Under the pieces are notes generated by a model that searched no databases, was not told the DNA's origin, and saw only the letters and a list, made by a program, of their open reading frames with translations. DNA of 64,000 nucleotides, taken from the NCBI RefSeq assembly GCF_030463535.1, contig NC_132893.1, forward strand, positions 27,340,782 through 27,404,781, read 5' to 3'. Origin of the DNA: Salminus brasiliensis. Lineage: Eukaryota; Chordata; Actinopteri; Characiformes; Bryconidae. The translations under genes and the position numbers were made by a program. The first letter of the stretch is position 1. Every line of letters starts with the position of its first letter. Positions 35,601-47,580 of this stretch are shown one piece after another.

Positions 35601-38600
35601 AGGACTGGAGTCTGGAGTAGAAAAACATGAACCTATTGGCATCAAGCCTAATGTCAGGCATGGGCTAAAGGGGTATAAACCCCCCAGATGGTGATCATGT
35701 AACATCCTGACCTATCTAACGCTCTTGTTGCTAAATGCAATGCTTCAAAATCTAGTAGAAAGCCTTCTTCCCTGGATGGTAGAGACAGTTACTCCAACAA
35801 GAGCAGGATAAACTCTTTTTAATACCCTTGAATTCAATGAACGAGCAGGTGTCCCAATACTGTTAAGTACTGTTAAGTGCTTGTAATGTAATCTAACTAT
35901 CAAACCAGCAACCTTCCGGTCCCCAAGCCCACTTCTCTAACCTATAGGCAACAACTGCCCCCAATTCACCTTCCATGTGTGTTTTTGGAAGGAAACTCAA
36001 ACAGACACAATAGTACATCATATCTTTGTGCTCTTTGTCACACTGGTGTGTTTAGCACAGCAGTCCACTTTAAATCAAGTCACCTTCTCATTTCTTGGTT
36101 CGATGTAGCACAGAAGTAGTAAACTCTGTTTCCGGACATGGGACAGCATTTGAACACGAAGGGTTTCCCCAGGCTGGAGTCAGCCTCCACTACTGCACCT
36201 TCCAGCTTCATGCCGGACAGAGCACGGCTTTTTCCTTCATCCTGTGAGACAGACACACTGCAGGTCAGTCAAGAGGCTAAAAATCGGGAGTTCAACCCAG
36301 GACTTCCATTTTTTTATAGTATTCACCCTAATACTTTTGTGATTGTAGATCAATAGTAGATAGATAAATAGCTTTTGGGTGGCAGTATATAAATGTGTGG
36401 TACATAAAACTTGAGAAATTGTCTTAAAATATCTCAGCGTACCCAGCCATGTGGGGTTCAAATGAGCATGGGCTATATGGCTTCCAGGTGGGCTAGGCTG
36501 AGACTGGACTTGGGCTTCCCAAGTAGGCCCCACTGTTACAGCCTACCTTATTCTCACATGGGTCCCATCTACAGCCCAATGTGCAGTGTACAACCAAGAC
36601 AGGGCCCATGCTTAACAACTCCTGGTTACTGATCCTGGTGGGCCACATCCATATGTGGGGTCAACATGGAACCCATGGACAAAACTTCCTGACCCCTAGT
36701 TGGGCTAACCATACAAGCCCCTAATGGGCATGTTATCTGTGTAGTTTTGAGACCTTGGGCCTCGAACATGACAGAGCTCAGACACAAGCTTTAATGGGAA
36801 AAATGCTTCAATGACATTTTTAATATGACAAATGGATGGATTTAGCGAGCTCGGAGAGTGTGTGAGAGAGAGAGAGAGGTAAGGGAATCGGGGAAATGAC
36901 ATGTTAAAGTTTGGTTGTGTAAGTTAATGTGTTAACACTGACAGCACATAGTAGACTTTTGAAAAAAGGTTTGGTAATAAAGTTGCCTGTTGAGAACTTT
37001 TAACATGACTGCTTTATTTAAAATGATCAGTTCATTTGATCAATTCTGTTCAAGCTTTATCCACTGAAACATGTTCTGAAATTAATTCTAATGATTTCTC
37101 AGTTGAAAGGGACAGGTTGAACACCTACTTTCTGTTTGTTCACACCGTTTGCTTCACACATTAAAATCTAAAAAAATACTCTGACAATGACTATCAGAAG
37201 TTGGGCTTACTAAACGGTTTGGAAGATTCAGGAGTGAACTGTGTGAAAGGAAATCAGACTCACTCTTTTGTTTCTGTAGTAGTAAAGGCAGCAGTCGTGC
37301 CTGAGCACAAACCACCTCTTCCTCCAGCCCTTCAGCAGACTTGACTGGGTGCGCTTGTGCAAATAGCCTCGGCAGGCAGGCCTTGGGGTGTTAGGGGTCC
37401 GGCCAATGTCAGAACCGATGGTCAGAGTCAGAAGATCAGGACCTTTTCAGAGGTCAAAATATAAAAGTTAAAATACTGCATAATTGCGTACAGTGACAGC
37501 TTCTCTAACCTCTCTAAATAGTCTTCAATAAATTTGATAAATTATAGGTAAACTTTTACATTGCTATGCTGTAAGTTCTATAGTTATGGGAGTAAGGATC
37601 TGAACTGATGTCTGTATTTTCTATGGACAATGAAACATGCTATATAGTCTCAGTAAGTGTAAAACTAAGTGATCACTGCCCTAAAACACACATCAGACTG
37701 TTTATCCTAGTAGTGAACCAGAGGGTTTAAATTGCACTTCCTTAAATAGCGACTAGAGCTTTACTACATCCCCGTCAACATGTTGATAATCCCCCCATGG
37801 CCAGGTGTCGTGTCTGTGCACCTGCAGTACCTTGCCGAGCGAGGTCAGCTGCCTCAGAGTGTGGCACACTCGTGACATCGGTGCCATTAACTGCCAGCAC
37901 GTAGTCTCCAACCTGTAGCCCTGCCTCCTCTGCAGCTCCATCTGAAACCAGCAGGCAGACTGTTCATGGCTTCATGCTTCAGGAAGTGCCAAACTCACAG
38001 TGTAATCCACTCAGTACCAACAGCATTTCTAAAGTATCAAGGTGTAAAGCCATGCAGACTTTTGAAACTAGGTCATAAGTGGCCTATCATTTGGTTAAGT
38101 GCTTCATGCTGAACAAACGGATAAGATTCCTCGTCCACCTACTTGTGTCAACTTCAGTGACGACAATTGGTTTGGAGAATTGGATCCTGAAACCCCACGG
38201 ATACTCTCCCAGTCCTTTGTTGATTTTTACAGTTCGTTCCCGAACTGAAAAGAACACAAAACAATGACATCAACACAATTTTTCATGGCTTTAAATACAG
38301 GAAATTTCTAAAAAAACAAAACAAAAGTGCTTCAAAGGTTTTCTTGCGTGATGCCTTAAAAGAACCACTTTTGGTTCAAGAAAGAACCATGTTTGTGGAC
38401 AGAGGAGGATGGGCCCCCCTTGTGAGTCTTGGTTCCTCTCAAGGTTTCTTCCTCCAGCTCTGAGGGAATTTTTTCTTGCCACTGTCGCCGTTGGCTGCTC
38501 ACTGGGGGTCTTAGACTTTTCATGTTTTCTTATGTTATTTCTTTTTTCTTTTTTCTGTCTTGTACTAATTACTAATTATGTAAAGCTGCTTTGTGACAAC

Positions 38601-41600
38601 AACAGTTGCAAAAAGCACTATATAAATAAATTTGACTTGACTTGACATGGTTCTTAAAGGGACTGATAGTGGTTCCACAATGGCATCGCTCAAAGAACCC
38701 CTTGAAGCACCTTTATTTCTAAGAGCGTATGTGAAACTGCCTTCTGTGCCTACTCTCACCACTTTACATAAAATGCCTTCTTTCCTTGTTACTTGATTAG
38801 TAGTTTATTAGTAGAATTAGTCATATGACAATAAGCAAAATTAGCTAAAATGAGAAATAAAATGAAGTTTAAGATAAATTAAGATAAAATTAATGGCAAT
38901 AGTATATCATCACTGTCGAAAAACCTTACATTTACATTTAAGGCATCTTTTCCAGAGCGACTTACAAAAATGCTTCTCTGTTCACTCAGAAAATACCCTT
39001 AGCTAGTTTGTATCAGCTTATATTAGATGCTACTAAAAACAAAAGTCAGTGTGGAGACCACTATACTCGGCACTGCACTTCACCCAAGTACTCTTGGTAG
39101 AAGTGGGTCTTCAGTTCCCTTTTTTTCATTTTTTGACATAAATTGAATTTGTTCTTTACATCGTGTTAAAGTTGTCCTCATGATTTTGAAATTTACATAG
39201 TAAAAATCATGATGAATGGACCAATCAAAATGCTCCAAAATGACTTGAAATAAAATCTTTAGTTATTAAGGTTTTTTCCTTCTCCTTTAAAGTTGCCATT
39301 TTGGAGATGTGAAGTTTTTGTGTGACAGCAACAATATCTTACTATGCCCTAATTGGCTATTACGCTTTGTGAAAGGTCACTTGTGATGTTTCTACTGGTC
39401 ACAGTGTGTCATTCAGGTTATCACAAAGCTGTTAAAAACAAGCTCAACTGGAACCTTTTTTAAAGATGGCTCTGTGAAAATACACAATGTGTTTGAATGT
39501 ATGTTCGTGTTTATGTTTGTGTTTACTTACTTGCAACAGGTCGAGGACCATTGCTAAGACACTGAGCAGTTTCGCTTGGGTTGACATCATCTCCTCGATA
39601 AATCCATGAGGCTGAGTGGAACGTCTCGGTGTAAAAACCTCTATCTTCAATAGACATGTCAACTGACCGGGTGTCTTCTGAATTCACTGTGTCTGATATG
39701 AAGATAAACAACAATGTAACAAATACTGCAAACTCTAAAACTCACAAGATGCCAGTGGAGGTGGTTTTGCTGCAGTCTAGTTATTTGCATAGGATCTTTC
39801 ATTGGCTTGTTCTGAACCAGAAGAGAGAAAAACTGGCACCATGTAGAAAATTCTTCTAGCCGCCATTCTGTCATTGTTGTGGCAGAAGTGCTTATGATAC
39901 TATTTGCTGTCTGATTGGATTTCTTCTCTGGATTGTGATCAATTGATGACTTTTCTGACTAATGTTCACCTGATTCCTCTGTGATGTTGCTAGTCATTGA
40001 ACTTCCTCCTGCAGAACTCCACTGTTTGCTCTCCTTAAACATCTTGCGTTTCTTTGCCCAATGGTCTGAAATTTCTTCTGAATCCTTGAGGGCACAATCT
40101 CCTGGGGGCTTTAGATGCTCCCGGAAGTCCAGTGATGCTATGAATGACAAAATAAATATTAATAACAAAGCTAGCATTGTGCACAGGCTCACATATTCTG
40201 AGGACAACAGTGGCCAGTAGATCTACTGGACATTACATTATATATATACAAGTATTTTGTGAAGAACTTTTAAAAATAGCCTACATTTGGGGGTAGTCTG
40301 CCGGTCAGCCATGTCTGACTGGTATGACTTTGATGTCCGACGGATACCCATGCTCGTCTGTCTGTTTGTTTGACTACAGACTCTATTTGATGCCTGTGCT
40401 TCTTCACGACTTGCTCTTCGATAATTCTCCATTCTTTTTGTTGGAGCATCTTCAGCGTGCATCTCCAGTGCATGTCCAGTGTGCATCTCCAGTGATGTCT
40501 CTGTCTGGTTTTCTGAGGGACAATATAAGGAGATGCTTTCTACTTGTGAGTGGGGGGGCTGGTGGGATTCCTCAATTTCTTGTCTTTCAACATCCAGCTG
40601 TTCTGATGGAGATGCAGAAAGTGGCTCAGACACTGCACTGCATGTTTCTGTGGCCGATGGGGATTCCTGTAGATTGTTCTGCAAAGTATCTTCACTTGTT
40701 GACACAGAGTGGTTCTGCAGACATCTCTGCTCATATCCACCTATAATGATGGTCATTACTGAGCCTCTTCGCTTCTTTTGAGCACTAACAACTTCTTGGT
40801 CTTCATACGTTTGAGGTTTGGGTCTGCTGGGGGCTCCATCACTAATGTGTTCCTCAGAGTTGCAAGGTGAAGGTGGGGTGACGTGGATGAGAAGGTTTTT
40901 CTCAAAGATGTCCTCAGCCAGAGCTACTGGACTGCTCTCCTCCATCTCAACCATCTCTTCATCAAAACCACTTTCGGTCACCTCACTCTGTTCCAGCGGG
41001 CCCGCTGAGGAGCTCCTGCGGTCAGCTCTGACCAATCGCATCAACTCACTAAACTCTGCTGGATCTCCAGGATCCTGGCCACTCTTCAGGAAGACATCCT
41101 CAGACGTCTCGTCAGACCTTGTTGGATAAAATGGGTTTTTTGTGGTGCTGTATGCCTTGATGTTATCAGGAGCATAGATAGAGCTGGAACTTGGCCTGTA
41201 GCTGCTGCTGCTTGATGACTTGCGACTCTCTCCTTCGAAAAGTCCTAATCTCTCATCGTCTAGGTAGAACCTAGTTACTCTCTCTGCTTGAGAAGGTAAC
41301 GACTGCATGAAAAATGAAGAGAGTGTGCCAGAGGAAAACGACTCTCTGCATGAAGGAATGCTTTCTTGGCCTTGGCTTGACTGATACGCCACCCCAGGAA
41401 AGGTCCTCCGCCTTTTTGTTGGCACTTCTATGTAGCCGTTAGCTTGAGTTTTGGTTTCTAAGATGGCAATGCTGTTGTTACGCATTCTCATCTTTCCTTC
41501 ATGATTTTGAATGAAGTTTTTAGTGAAAGACGACCTGCTGACTGGAGTCCTGGGGTATAAGGGTTCCTGACTTTCCAGGACATATTGACTACAACACACC

Positions 41601-43546
41601 GGTTGAAACATTCTTTCTTCCTCGTCTAAGGTAAGCTGAAACTTAGAGTCTTTGTTCCACGAGTCCTTCTGCTCTTTGAACACGTCATCATTTATCTGAC
41701 AGGATTCTACGTTCTCTGTCAAATTTTGAAGAAATTCATCACTTTCCTTGTCAGCAAACTCGAGAGGTGGAGGAATATCCCATAACGTCTCATTGCTTAA
41801 ACTCTCAGGAAGTGATAGCTGCCTCTGTGGGAGCCAGAAACCAGAAGGCGAGGAGCAGGTAGATGAACCATCCACCAGTGTGAAATCAGTGTCAGTGTAA
41901 CCTCCAGCATAGTGTCTGCAGAAGTGATCTTTGCAGCAGCTTTTGCAGCAGTCAATCTCATCTTGGCTGCCTAATGAGCTTAGATTGCAAGACATCTCTT
42001 TAACATCTGTCTTCAGTTCTGCAATGCTAACCTTATAGCTCACATTTTCACAGTGTTTGGCATTTTGCTTATAACCAGTTGTGCACTGGCTCCAGGAGAA
42101 AGGGTGGGCAGATCCTTCCTTGTTTGTTGTTTCGACTTTCTGGCTCTGAAAACAAGCCTCCGTTGCCTGTCCCTGCTCACTTCGGAGAACGAGAGTGGTC
42201 TTGAAGTCTGAGTCATCCGACTGTACCACTTCATTGATCTCAAGCCTCATATTGGAGCTCACGCACTTAACCTTGGCTGTTGTGACCGCTATCACGCTGC
42301 TGACTCTCTCTCCTGCTGCAGACTCGTGGGAGCGCTGAAATATGATTTTGGGAGCAGACCTTCCAAAATCATCAATTGTCACTGAGTGTGTGATCTTTAG
42401 ACCCTTGTCTTTATCCACTCCATCTGAAATGCTCGTTTTCATCTTTTTCTCCCCATACAAATCCCCATAACTCTCTTGTCTGAACAGATTCTCTTTGCTA
42501 GGAGTTTCGTCCTCTTTTTCCTCTTCATCCAACAAAATGTTTTCTTTACAGAAGGAGTCTGCCTCTCCTTTTTCGGCAGTATCGTCTTCTTGAACCACAT
42601 TGTCCAGCGGACTTTTGTTATGGTTTTGAAAGCTGGATGTAGAGATGCTTTCTGTGAACACATGACAAACTGAATGAGCATATGAGTATGTCAGTAGGAT
42701 GGATAAAGTACAGAAAATAAGGTACTGAGAGGCTGTTACAGAAAAAATAGCATTCTGCAAGGCTCTTCCAATTGTGGCCAGAGGTTTACATACAGTGTTC
42801 TTTTTATGTGGCATACTGGGGTACAACATACTTTAATAATAAACATCTTTAATAATCCAAATTTGGGGTCAAAATCTAAATCAGCACAGGGTTATATTTA
42901 TACATACAGGATCAAAAACACACAGCACACTTAATATTTGGTTAACAATCTCTTAGCAAGATGCATCTTGACTGGATGATTTTGGTAAACCTCAAACAAG
43001 CTTCTAGCACAATCCTGGTTAAATATTTGATCACTTTTGGCAGAATTTGTATATTTTTTTACTGGCACAGACCCGGCTTTTAAACACAGTCCACATATTC
43101 TTGATAGGGTTGAGGTCAGGACTTTGGGAAGGCCATACCAAAAGCTTGATTTTAGCCAGCTCTGTGTTTTTAGCCATGTGTGTTAGGAGTCATTGTCCTG
43201 TTGAAACACCCAGTTGTGTCCAGGTTTTAACCGACTAGCTGACGGTTTGAGGTTATGATGAAGAATTCTGAGGTAGTCCAGAATACTTAACCAACGTTGG
43301 TGTGTAGGCATGTGCCTGAACAAGTGTATTGATTTAAGGCGCCCAGAAATAGACCCTGCTAATCCTCCACCTGTCTATGTCCATGCTCAGGCTTGAAGAG
43401 GAGAGCATGGGCTGAGCGTGACTCAGACAGTCTTTACAGGATTACCATTAACGCCCTGCCCAGCAGCCAGGTATAGACCAGCACTCACGTTTACTGCTGC
43501 AGGAACTCCTCCTCCTGCGACTGTTCCTCCCCCTCCTCTTGCTCAT
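32623..43546 (-). CDS. pdzph1: PDZ and pleckstrin homology domain protein, PDZPH1-like
   Basis: Twelve coding exons on the minus strand, in order: 43489-43546, 40285-42651, 39970-40137, 39531-39692, 38143-38244, 37831-37941, 37264-37442, 36084-36241, 35138-35180, 34369-34555, 33069-33204 and 32623-32722. All have GT-AG borders and all phases close: 3771 nt, 1256 residues, TGA at 32623-32625. The ATG at 43546 opens an Arg/Ser-rich start (MSKRRGRNS). Residues about 20-915 are Ser/Glu-rich, probably disordered, with a Cys/His cluster. The PDZ domain covers about 919-1002, PH1 about 1010-1113 ([15 protein letters not shown], final W) and PH2 about 1140-1245 ([18 protein letters not shown], final RWIVAI). 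One PDZ followed by two PH domains suggests PDZPH1, a poorly studied gene that I believe survives in human only as a pseudogene on 5q21, which fits the ppip5k2-macir neighbourhood. Domains suggest a membrane-associated scaffold. The structure is sure, the name less so. Confidence 0.82.
33730..34170 (+). mobile_element. family A MITE, near full length
   Basis: Left end cactatgagggcaaaagtatt, right end gcgtttggacatacagta. Contains the whole internal order of the family, about 440 bases. Inside a pdzph1 intron. Confidence 0.8.
35467..35862 (-). mobile_element. family A MITE, near complete, reverse
   Basis: Left edge tactatatgtccaaatgtttgtggacacccc, right edge gagcaggtgtcccaatac. Inside a pdzph1 intron. 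Confidence 0.8.
36430..36745 (+). repeat. interspersed repeat rich in 'ggccccac' phrases
   Basis: Inverse counterpart of 28620-28970 (gggtcccatct, gggcccatgctt, ccatatgtggggtcaacatgga). Inside a pdzph1 intron. Confidence 0.6.
37264..38244 (-). other. PDZ domain exons of the pdzph1-like gene
   Basis: Exon 38143-38244 gives [20 protein letters not shown], with the carboxylate-binding loop in the form PWGF. Exon 37831-37941 gives [20 protein letters not shown], the usual G-D-x-(I/V)-L-x-(V/I)-N-G segment. The first bases of 37264-37442 close the domain (GPDLLTLTI), and that exon then begins PH1. Confidence 0.85.
38300..38735. mobile_element. palindromic MITE interrupted by a second repeat
   Basis: The outer arms gtgcttcaaaggttttcttgcgtgatgcc (38329 on) and ggcatcgctcaaagaaccccttgaagcac (38682 on) are inverted copies. 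Between them, about 38405-38645, lies another interspersed repeat (caaggtttcttcctccagctctgaggga ... aaagcactatataaataaatttgactt) that recurs in part at 61785-61920. Confidence 0.65.
38935..39120. mobile_element. interspersed repeat with 'ttacatttaaggcat..ccagagcgacttac'
   Basis: Shares its left end with 58985-59060 and, faintly, the last 20 bases of the window. A frequent fish dispersed repeat. Confidence 0.5.
43040..43330 (-). pseudogene. decayed Tc1/mariner-type transposase fragment
   Basis: On the minus strand, short frames recall the C-terminal part of Tc1 transposases: a segment reading FQQDND (near 43200), then a stop, and later a SPDLNPI-like segment before a stretch ending TVFKSRVCA. 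Stops and frameshifts break it. It sits in intron 1 of the pdzph1-like gene. Confidence 0.7.
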
Positions 43547-43566
43547 TGTGCTTTGCGATGCAGCAT
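43543..43566 (-). promoter_or_regulatory. seven-codon upstream ORF overlapping the pdzph1 start codon
   Basis: ATG at 43566 reads MLHRKAQ and ends in TGA at 43543-43545, which overlaps the main ATG (43544-43546) as ATGA. If this leader is transcribed it could limit initiation at the main start or act by reinitiation. The possible acceptor tatctag (ending 43567) would put the uORF at the very start of the exon. Confidence 0.4.
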
Positions 43567-43639
43567 CTAGATAACACTACATACACAAAACAAAGATGGC
43601 ATTTTAACACACACTTTAAACATAGAACTCTAGAATATT

Positions 43640-43900
43640 CCTCTATTCAGTGTTTATACAACCTTTACCTGAAAGAACCAACTCAAAAACAGCTTTTTGC
43701 TGTTTTACAATTTTAAATCTGGCATATTGAAGTTTGTATTGTGTGAAACGATGGTGAATGGACCAAGAGAAGTGCTCCATAAAGTCTAATTGTTTTACAT
43801 CGACCTTTATTGAAAGTTCTGTAGGTTTTTCCTTTTATTGTAAGGTTGCTATAATGGCAATACAAGCTTTTTTGTGCAACACTGACTATCTAATAAAATA
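43640..43900. repeat. interspersed repeat, copy of the block at 39130-39330
   Basis: Both hold gatggtgaatggaccaa / gatgaatggaccaat, then tgctccat / tgctccaa, then ggtttttccttt and a run into a gttgc motif. Shorter relatives seem present near 48480, 49250, 53610 and 56400. Confidence 0.5.
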
Positions 43901-45800
43901 TAAAATATAAAATATCTAATAATCACACTTTTCAAGCAGATGTTTTATGGAGTAATTGTAATGGTATTCATATGTAGTTGTATGCATAGTCATCAAACTC
44001 TGCTGATGCTCAACATCATTGGGAAATAGCAGATCCTACCTTGGAAGAGTTTCATACCCAAACCATGTATAGCCTATTTGCAACAATATTGGTATTTGTA
44101 CATCAATATAAAATAGGATAAAAGCCAATGTATATTTAAGAAATTTAAATTAGATTTACAAATAAATCATCATATAGCACTGATATATCTTATGTACATA
44201 GAGTCAACTCCCAACATCTCCAAACAATTGAGGAAACATTGATGAAAGTGCATTTTTATAATTTTTATAATTTCTAACTAATCTAATCGTGACCAATGTG
44301 ATGCCATTTGAAATGTTACATCTGCTGGCAGGGTAAGGTCTGTGGGGCACAGCCACAATTGGGCCTCTTTTACCACATTGATTTTTCTTAAATTTGTTCT
44401 TGAGAAAAGTCCTAACAAAAAGTCCACATCAGATTCATGGTAAAAGCTCAGAATTGTTCACAGTGTCATGGTGTTCTTGGAAGGACTTCTTCTTGAAAGG
44501 AGACTCTTGACCACCGTCTTTCAGTTGCAATAATGAAACATTTTATTCCAATCAGAAGTACAGTGTGGAGAGAGCCTGCCAATTCTCGCTGCCCCTCTAC
44601 TCTCTCTCCAGACAGAGGAACACCTCACATTTTATACCCTTTACAGGTCATGTGTTGTTGCACTATTTCCATATATAGGATGTCACTGTCTAACTCCACA
44701 AGAGGGGTAAATCAACTGTCACATACTATATTTGTTCAGTTCGTGTATGGCTTTACCAGGTTAGGTCTGGGAATGGATCACGTTTTCCTTTTTCAGGTCT
44801 AACCCATGGGCCTCACCATATTATTCCTCAACTCTATACCATTTCTTCAGATCTATGGACACCCGCAGAGCCAGTGTATATACACTACAACAGCTCTGCT
44901 CTTCTAATGATGGATCCCACTGTCTTCATAAACTGAACAAATCCCAGACATGAGAACATCAGAATCTCGAGAAACAGTAAGTACGTTGTAAGAGGACATT
45001 TCTTCTTAAGAACAGTTGGTGAATAAAAACATGAATTTTAAATAAAATATAAAGAAATAAAGAATGTTCCAACTCTGATATAAACACCACGACAGTATAG
45101 ACTGAGGAGTTCACATTTCTAGCTTACAGCAGATACAGATTCTACAGTCTAGATTCTCCAGAAACATTTTTGACAAAATTCAGAGTCACAATTCAAAGTA
45201 GAACACCCTGTATGATGTTCTGCTGAGCAGTCTGTGGCTCTGTGGCTCTCATATGTTAACAAAAAAGTTTTCAGATGTTTTCAGCCTGTACCGTTAAAGT
45301 TGTGCATTTTTACCTGCTGATACTGTAAAACGTTGAAGCACCCACCTTTCATTACTGCAAATCTAAATCTCCTTCCCCACAAAGTGCATGTCAGCAAAGT
45401 CCTAACCTTGCAGTGATGAGTAACAATCGATGAGCTGTCCCACTACAACTCAGGATCCAAACAAATGTGGGTATCTTACCTTGAGGCCTCACTGACCTGC
45501 AGTCTTTCTTTACTTGGGAGAAATGAAGTCCAGAAAAAGGAATATTTTGGATGAAGAAGCGCCATCCCCTGTCATCTGGACACTGCTCCACTTCTTATTG
45601 TTCTATTCCTGCCGTAAAGCCTAGAAGCAGCTTAGTGGCTCTAATCCCATGAAGTACTTGTGATGTCAGGCGGGACAGTGTATATTCAATGCTCAAAGAG
45701 TTGATGAAGCAGCTGCAGCAACACTGCCTGGGCAATTGATGTTCTCTCTTTTTGTCATAGTCTTCAAGAGAGAGAAATCTGTCCTATTCAGATGTTTAAA

Positions 45801-46060
45801 CACTGTTAAACATAAAGGTGCTTCAAATGGTTCTTTGAACGATGCCGTAGAACAACCACATTTGGTTCCATAAAGAAGCATGTTCATAGAGAAGAGTGAA
45901 AAACCTTTAAATTGGTAAAGAACCTTTGCATCAAGTGAAGGCTCATTAGACCTTTCAAAGGTTCTTCACACTCATACCTCTCTGTTACAAACATGGTTCT
46001 GTATAGGTTCTTTTATGGCATCTATCAAAGAACAATTTGAAGCATCTTAATTTTTAGCCT
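45801..46060. mobile_element. palindromic MITE related to the one at 32021
   Basis: Starts cactgttaaacataaaggtgcttcaaatggttctttgaacgatgcc; the right arm ggcatctatcaaagaacaatttgaagcatc is its inverse. Same arms as the element at 38300-38735. Confidence 0.7.
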
Positions 46061-47128
46061 CCTAAGACCCAGACTTTTGCTTGATGTGCATTTTTAATTA
46101 TTTTTAATAATGGGATTATTAGGACCTAACAAGTATAAAAACTGAACTTTCAGTCTGTGTACAGGAAGTCGTTTTTGCAAGAAATAATGGCGTCATATAA
46201 GGCCAAAGGGTCAAAGTTGAAAAAAATGAAGCATCATGTTACAGAGAAATGCAATGTCCCCATAAGAGGATACAGGGTCTCAAGATGTAAACAGTGTACT
46301 TCCAGACTGAATTGAAATACAAACTAAGAAAAACATCAGGGCAGAGGTTTCACATGTTTCTGAGATACTTTATTTGAGTTGTTACATGCAGTCATGTGCA
46401 AACATTCGGGCAGCTCTGGTCTACTTATATTTTTTGGTTGATTTTCAAAAGTGCAAACAAGTTCATATCATACAGAGATCACCTTTCTGCACATTTTAAT
46501 ACACAGGTACTGTTTATCGACTAAACTTAATGTATTGAAAAACTACAACATGAAAAACAATGTGCAGTGGTCATGGCACAATTAATATGGTATGCTTCCA
46601 ATATGTTAAATTCAGCAAATCCATAGAAATCATTCTCAAAAACAGATTTGATTTTGTTTCTCATTAAGGATTTGTTCACTTATTTTTACCTAGAAAATCA
46701 ACAAAGTGTGTCATTTGATCAGGGGTGCCCAAACTTTTGCAAGGAAAACGTAGTAGGTTTTCTCTCCAGGTCTCTGATCTTTGACTGGAGGTCTGAATGA
46801 AGTGGGCCTAAAAGGCTTAAGTAGCAAATCTCCATTCTGAAGAGTAAGCGAGTTCATTGCTTGGCAGGTGAGCTGCGTGAAGTAACTAAAGGTCATTTGG
46901 TAAAGTGGAAATGCACAGTTGATTAAAACCCTAAAATTTACAGGTTTTTTAAATATCAGCATTGGCACAACTGTCAGCTGCTAGTGTTTTCATTACTGAA
47001 CTAGTATACAGTTATTATTTACCAGTAATCAGCACTGGAAGAGCCTGTATAAATAATCTGCCTTAAAGGGCCCATATTCTACTCTAAGATTAACTTGCTT
47101 GTATGTTTGTATTAAATGCTTACTTCTA

Positions 47129-47580
47129 CACTGTATGTCCAAATGTTTGTGGACACCCCTTTTTAATGAATACTTTAGCTACTTTGCACAGCTTGTCTGG
47201 TCCCTGTAGATAAGTATTGCCATTAGAATAGGACTCTCTGGAGCAGATAAACATCAACCTATAGGCACCATGCCTAATGCCCAGTGTGGGCTAGAGAGCT
47301 GTGTATGCTGGAATGATGGAATGATGGATGGTGCTACATCCAATACTCACCTTCTGGGATGAGTTGGGGATCAGGTGGGGTGATAATCATCCAACATGCT
47401 GACCTTACTAACAGTCTTGTTGCTGTATGCAATTAAATCCTCACAGCAGTGCTCCTCCAAAATCTAGTAAAAATCCCTTTTACCCGGACGATGGTTACTC
47501 CAACAATTATTTTGAATACAATTGATTTCAGAAGGAACAATGAATGAACAGGTGTCCAAATAATTTTGTCCATATAGTTT
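47129..47580 (-). mobile_element. family A MITE, full length, reverse
   Basis: Left edge cactgtatgtccaaatgtttgtggacacccc and right edge ggtgtccaaataattttgtccatatagt form the inverted termini of a copy of about 450 bases. Confidence 0.85.

Noticed and set aside
42652-42829. N-terminal extension of the 863-codon minus-strand frame, starting [10 protein letters not shown]
   Set aside because: A good acceptor (ttcacag) at 42652-42653 and exact phase match to the short exon at 43489-43546 show this part is intron.
45480-45600. Possible extra upstream coding exon of the pdzph1-like gene (ends cctcaag before gtaagat; would splice in frame to the exon at 43489-43566)
   Set aside because: The frame has no ATG (its apparent start is GTG) and a stop lies just before it. 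At most it is an untranslated exon, which I cannot show.
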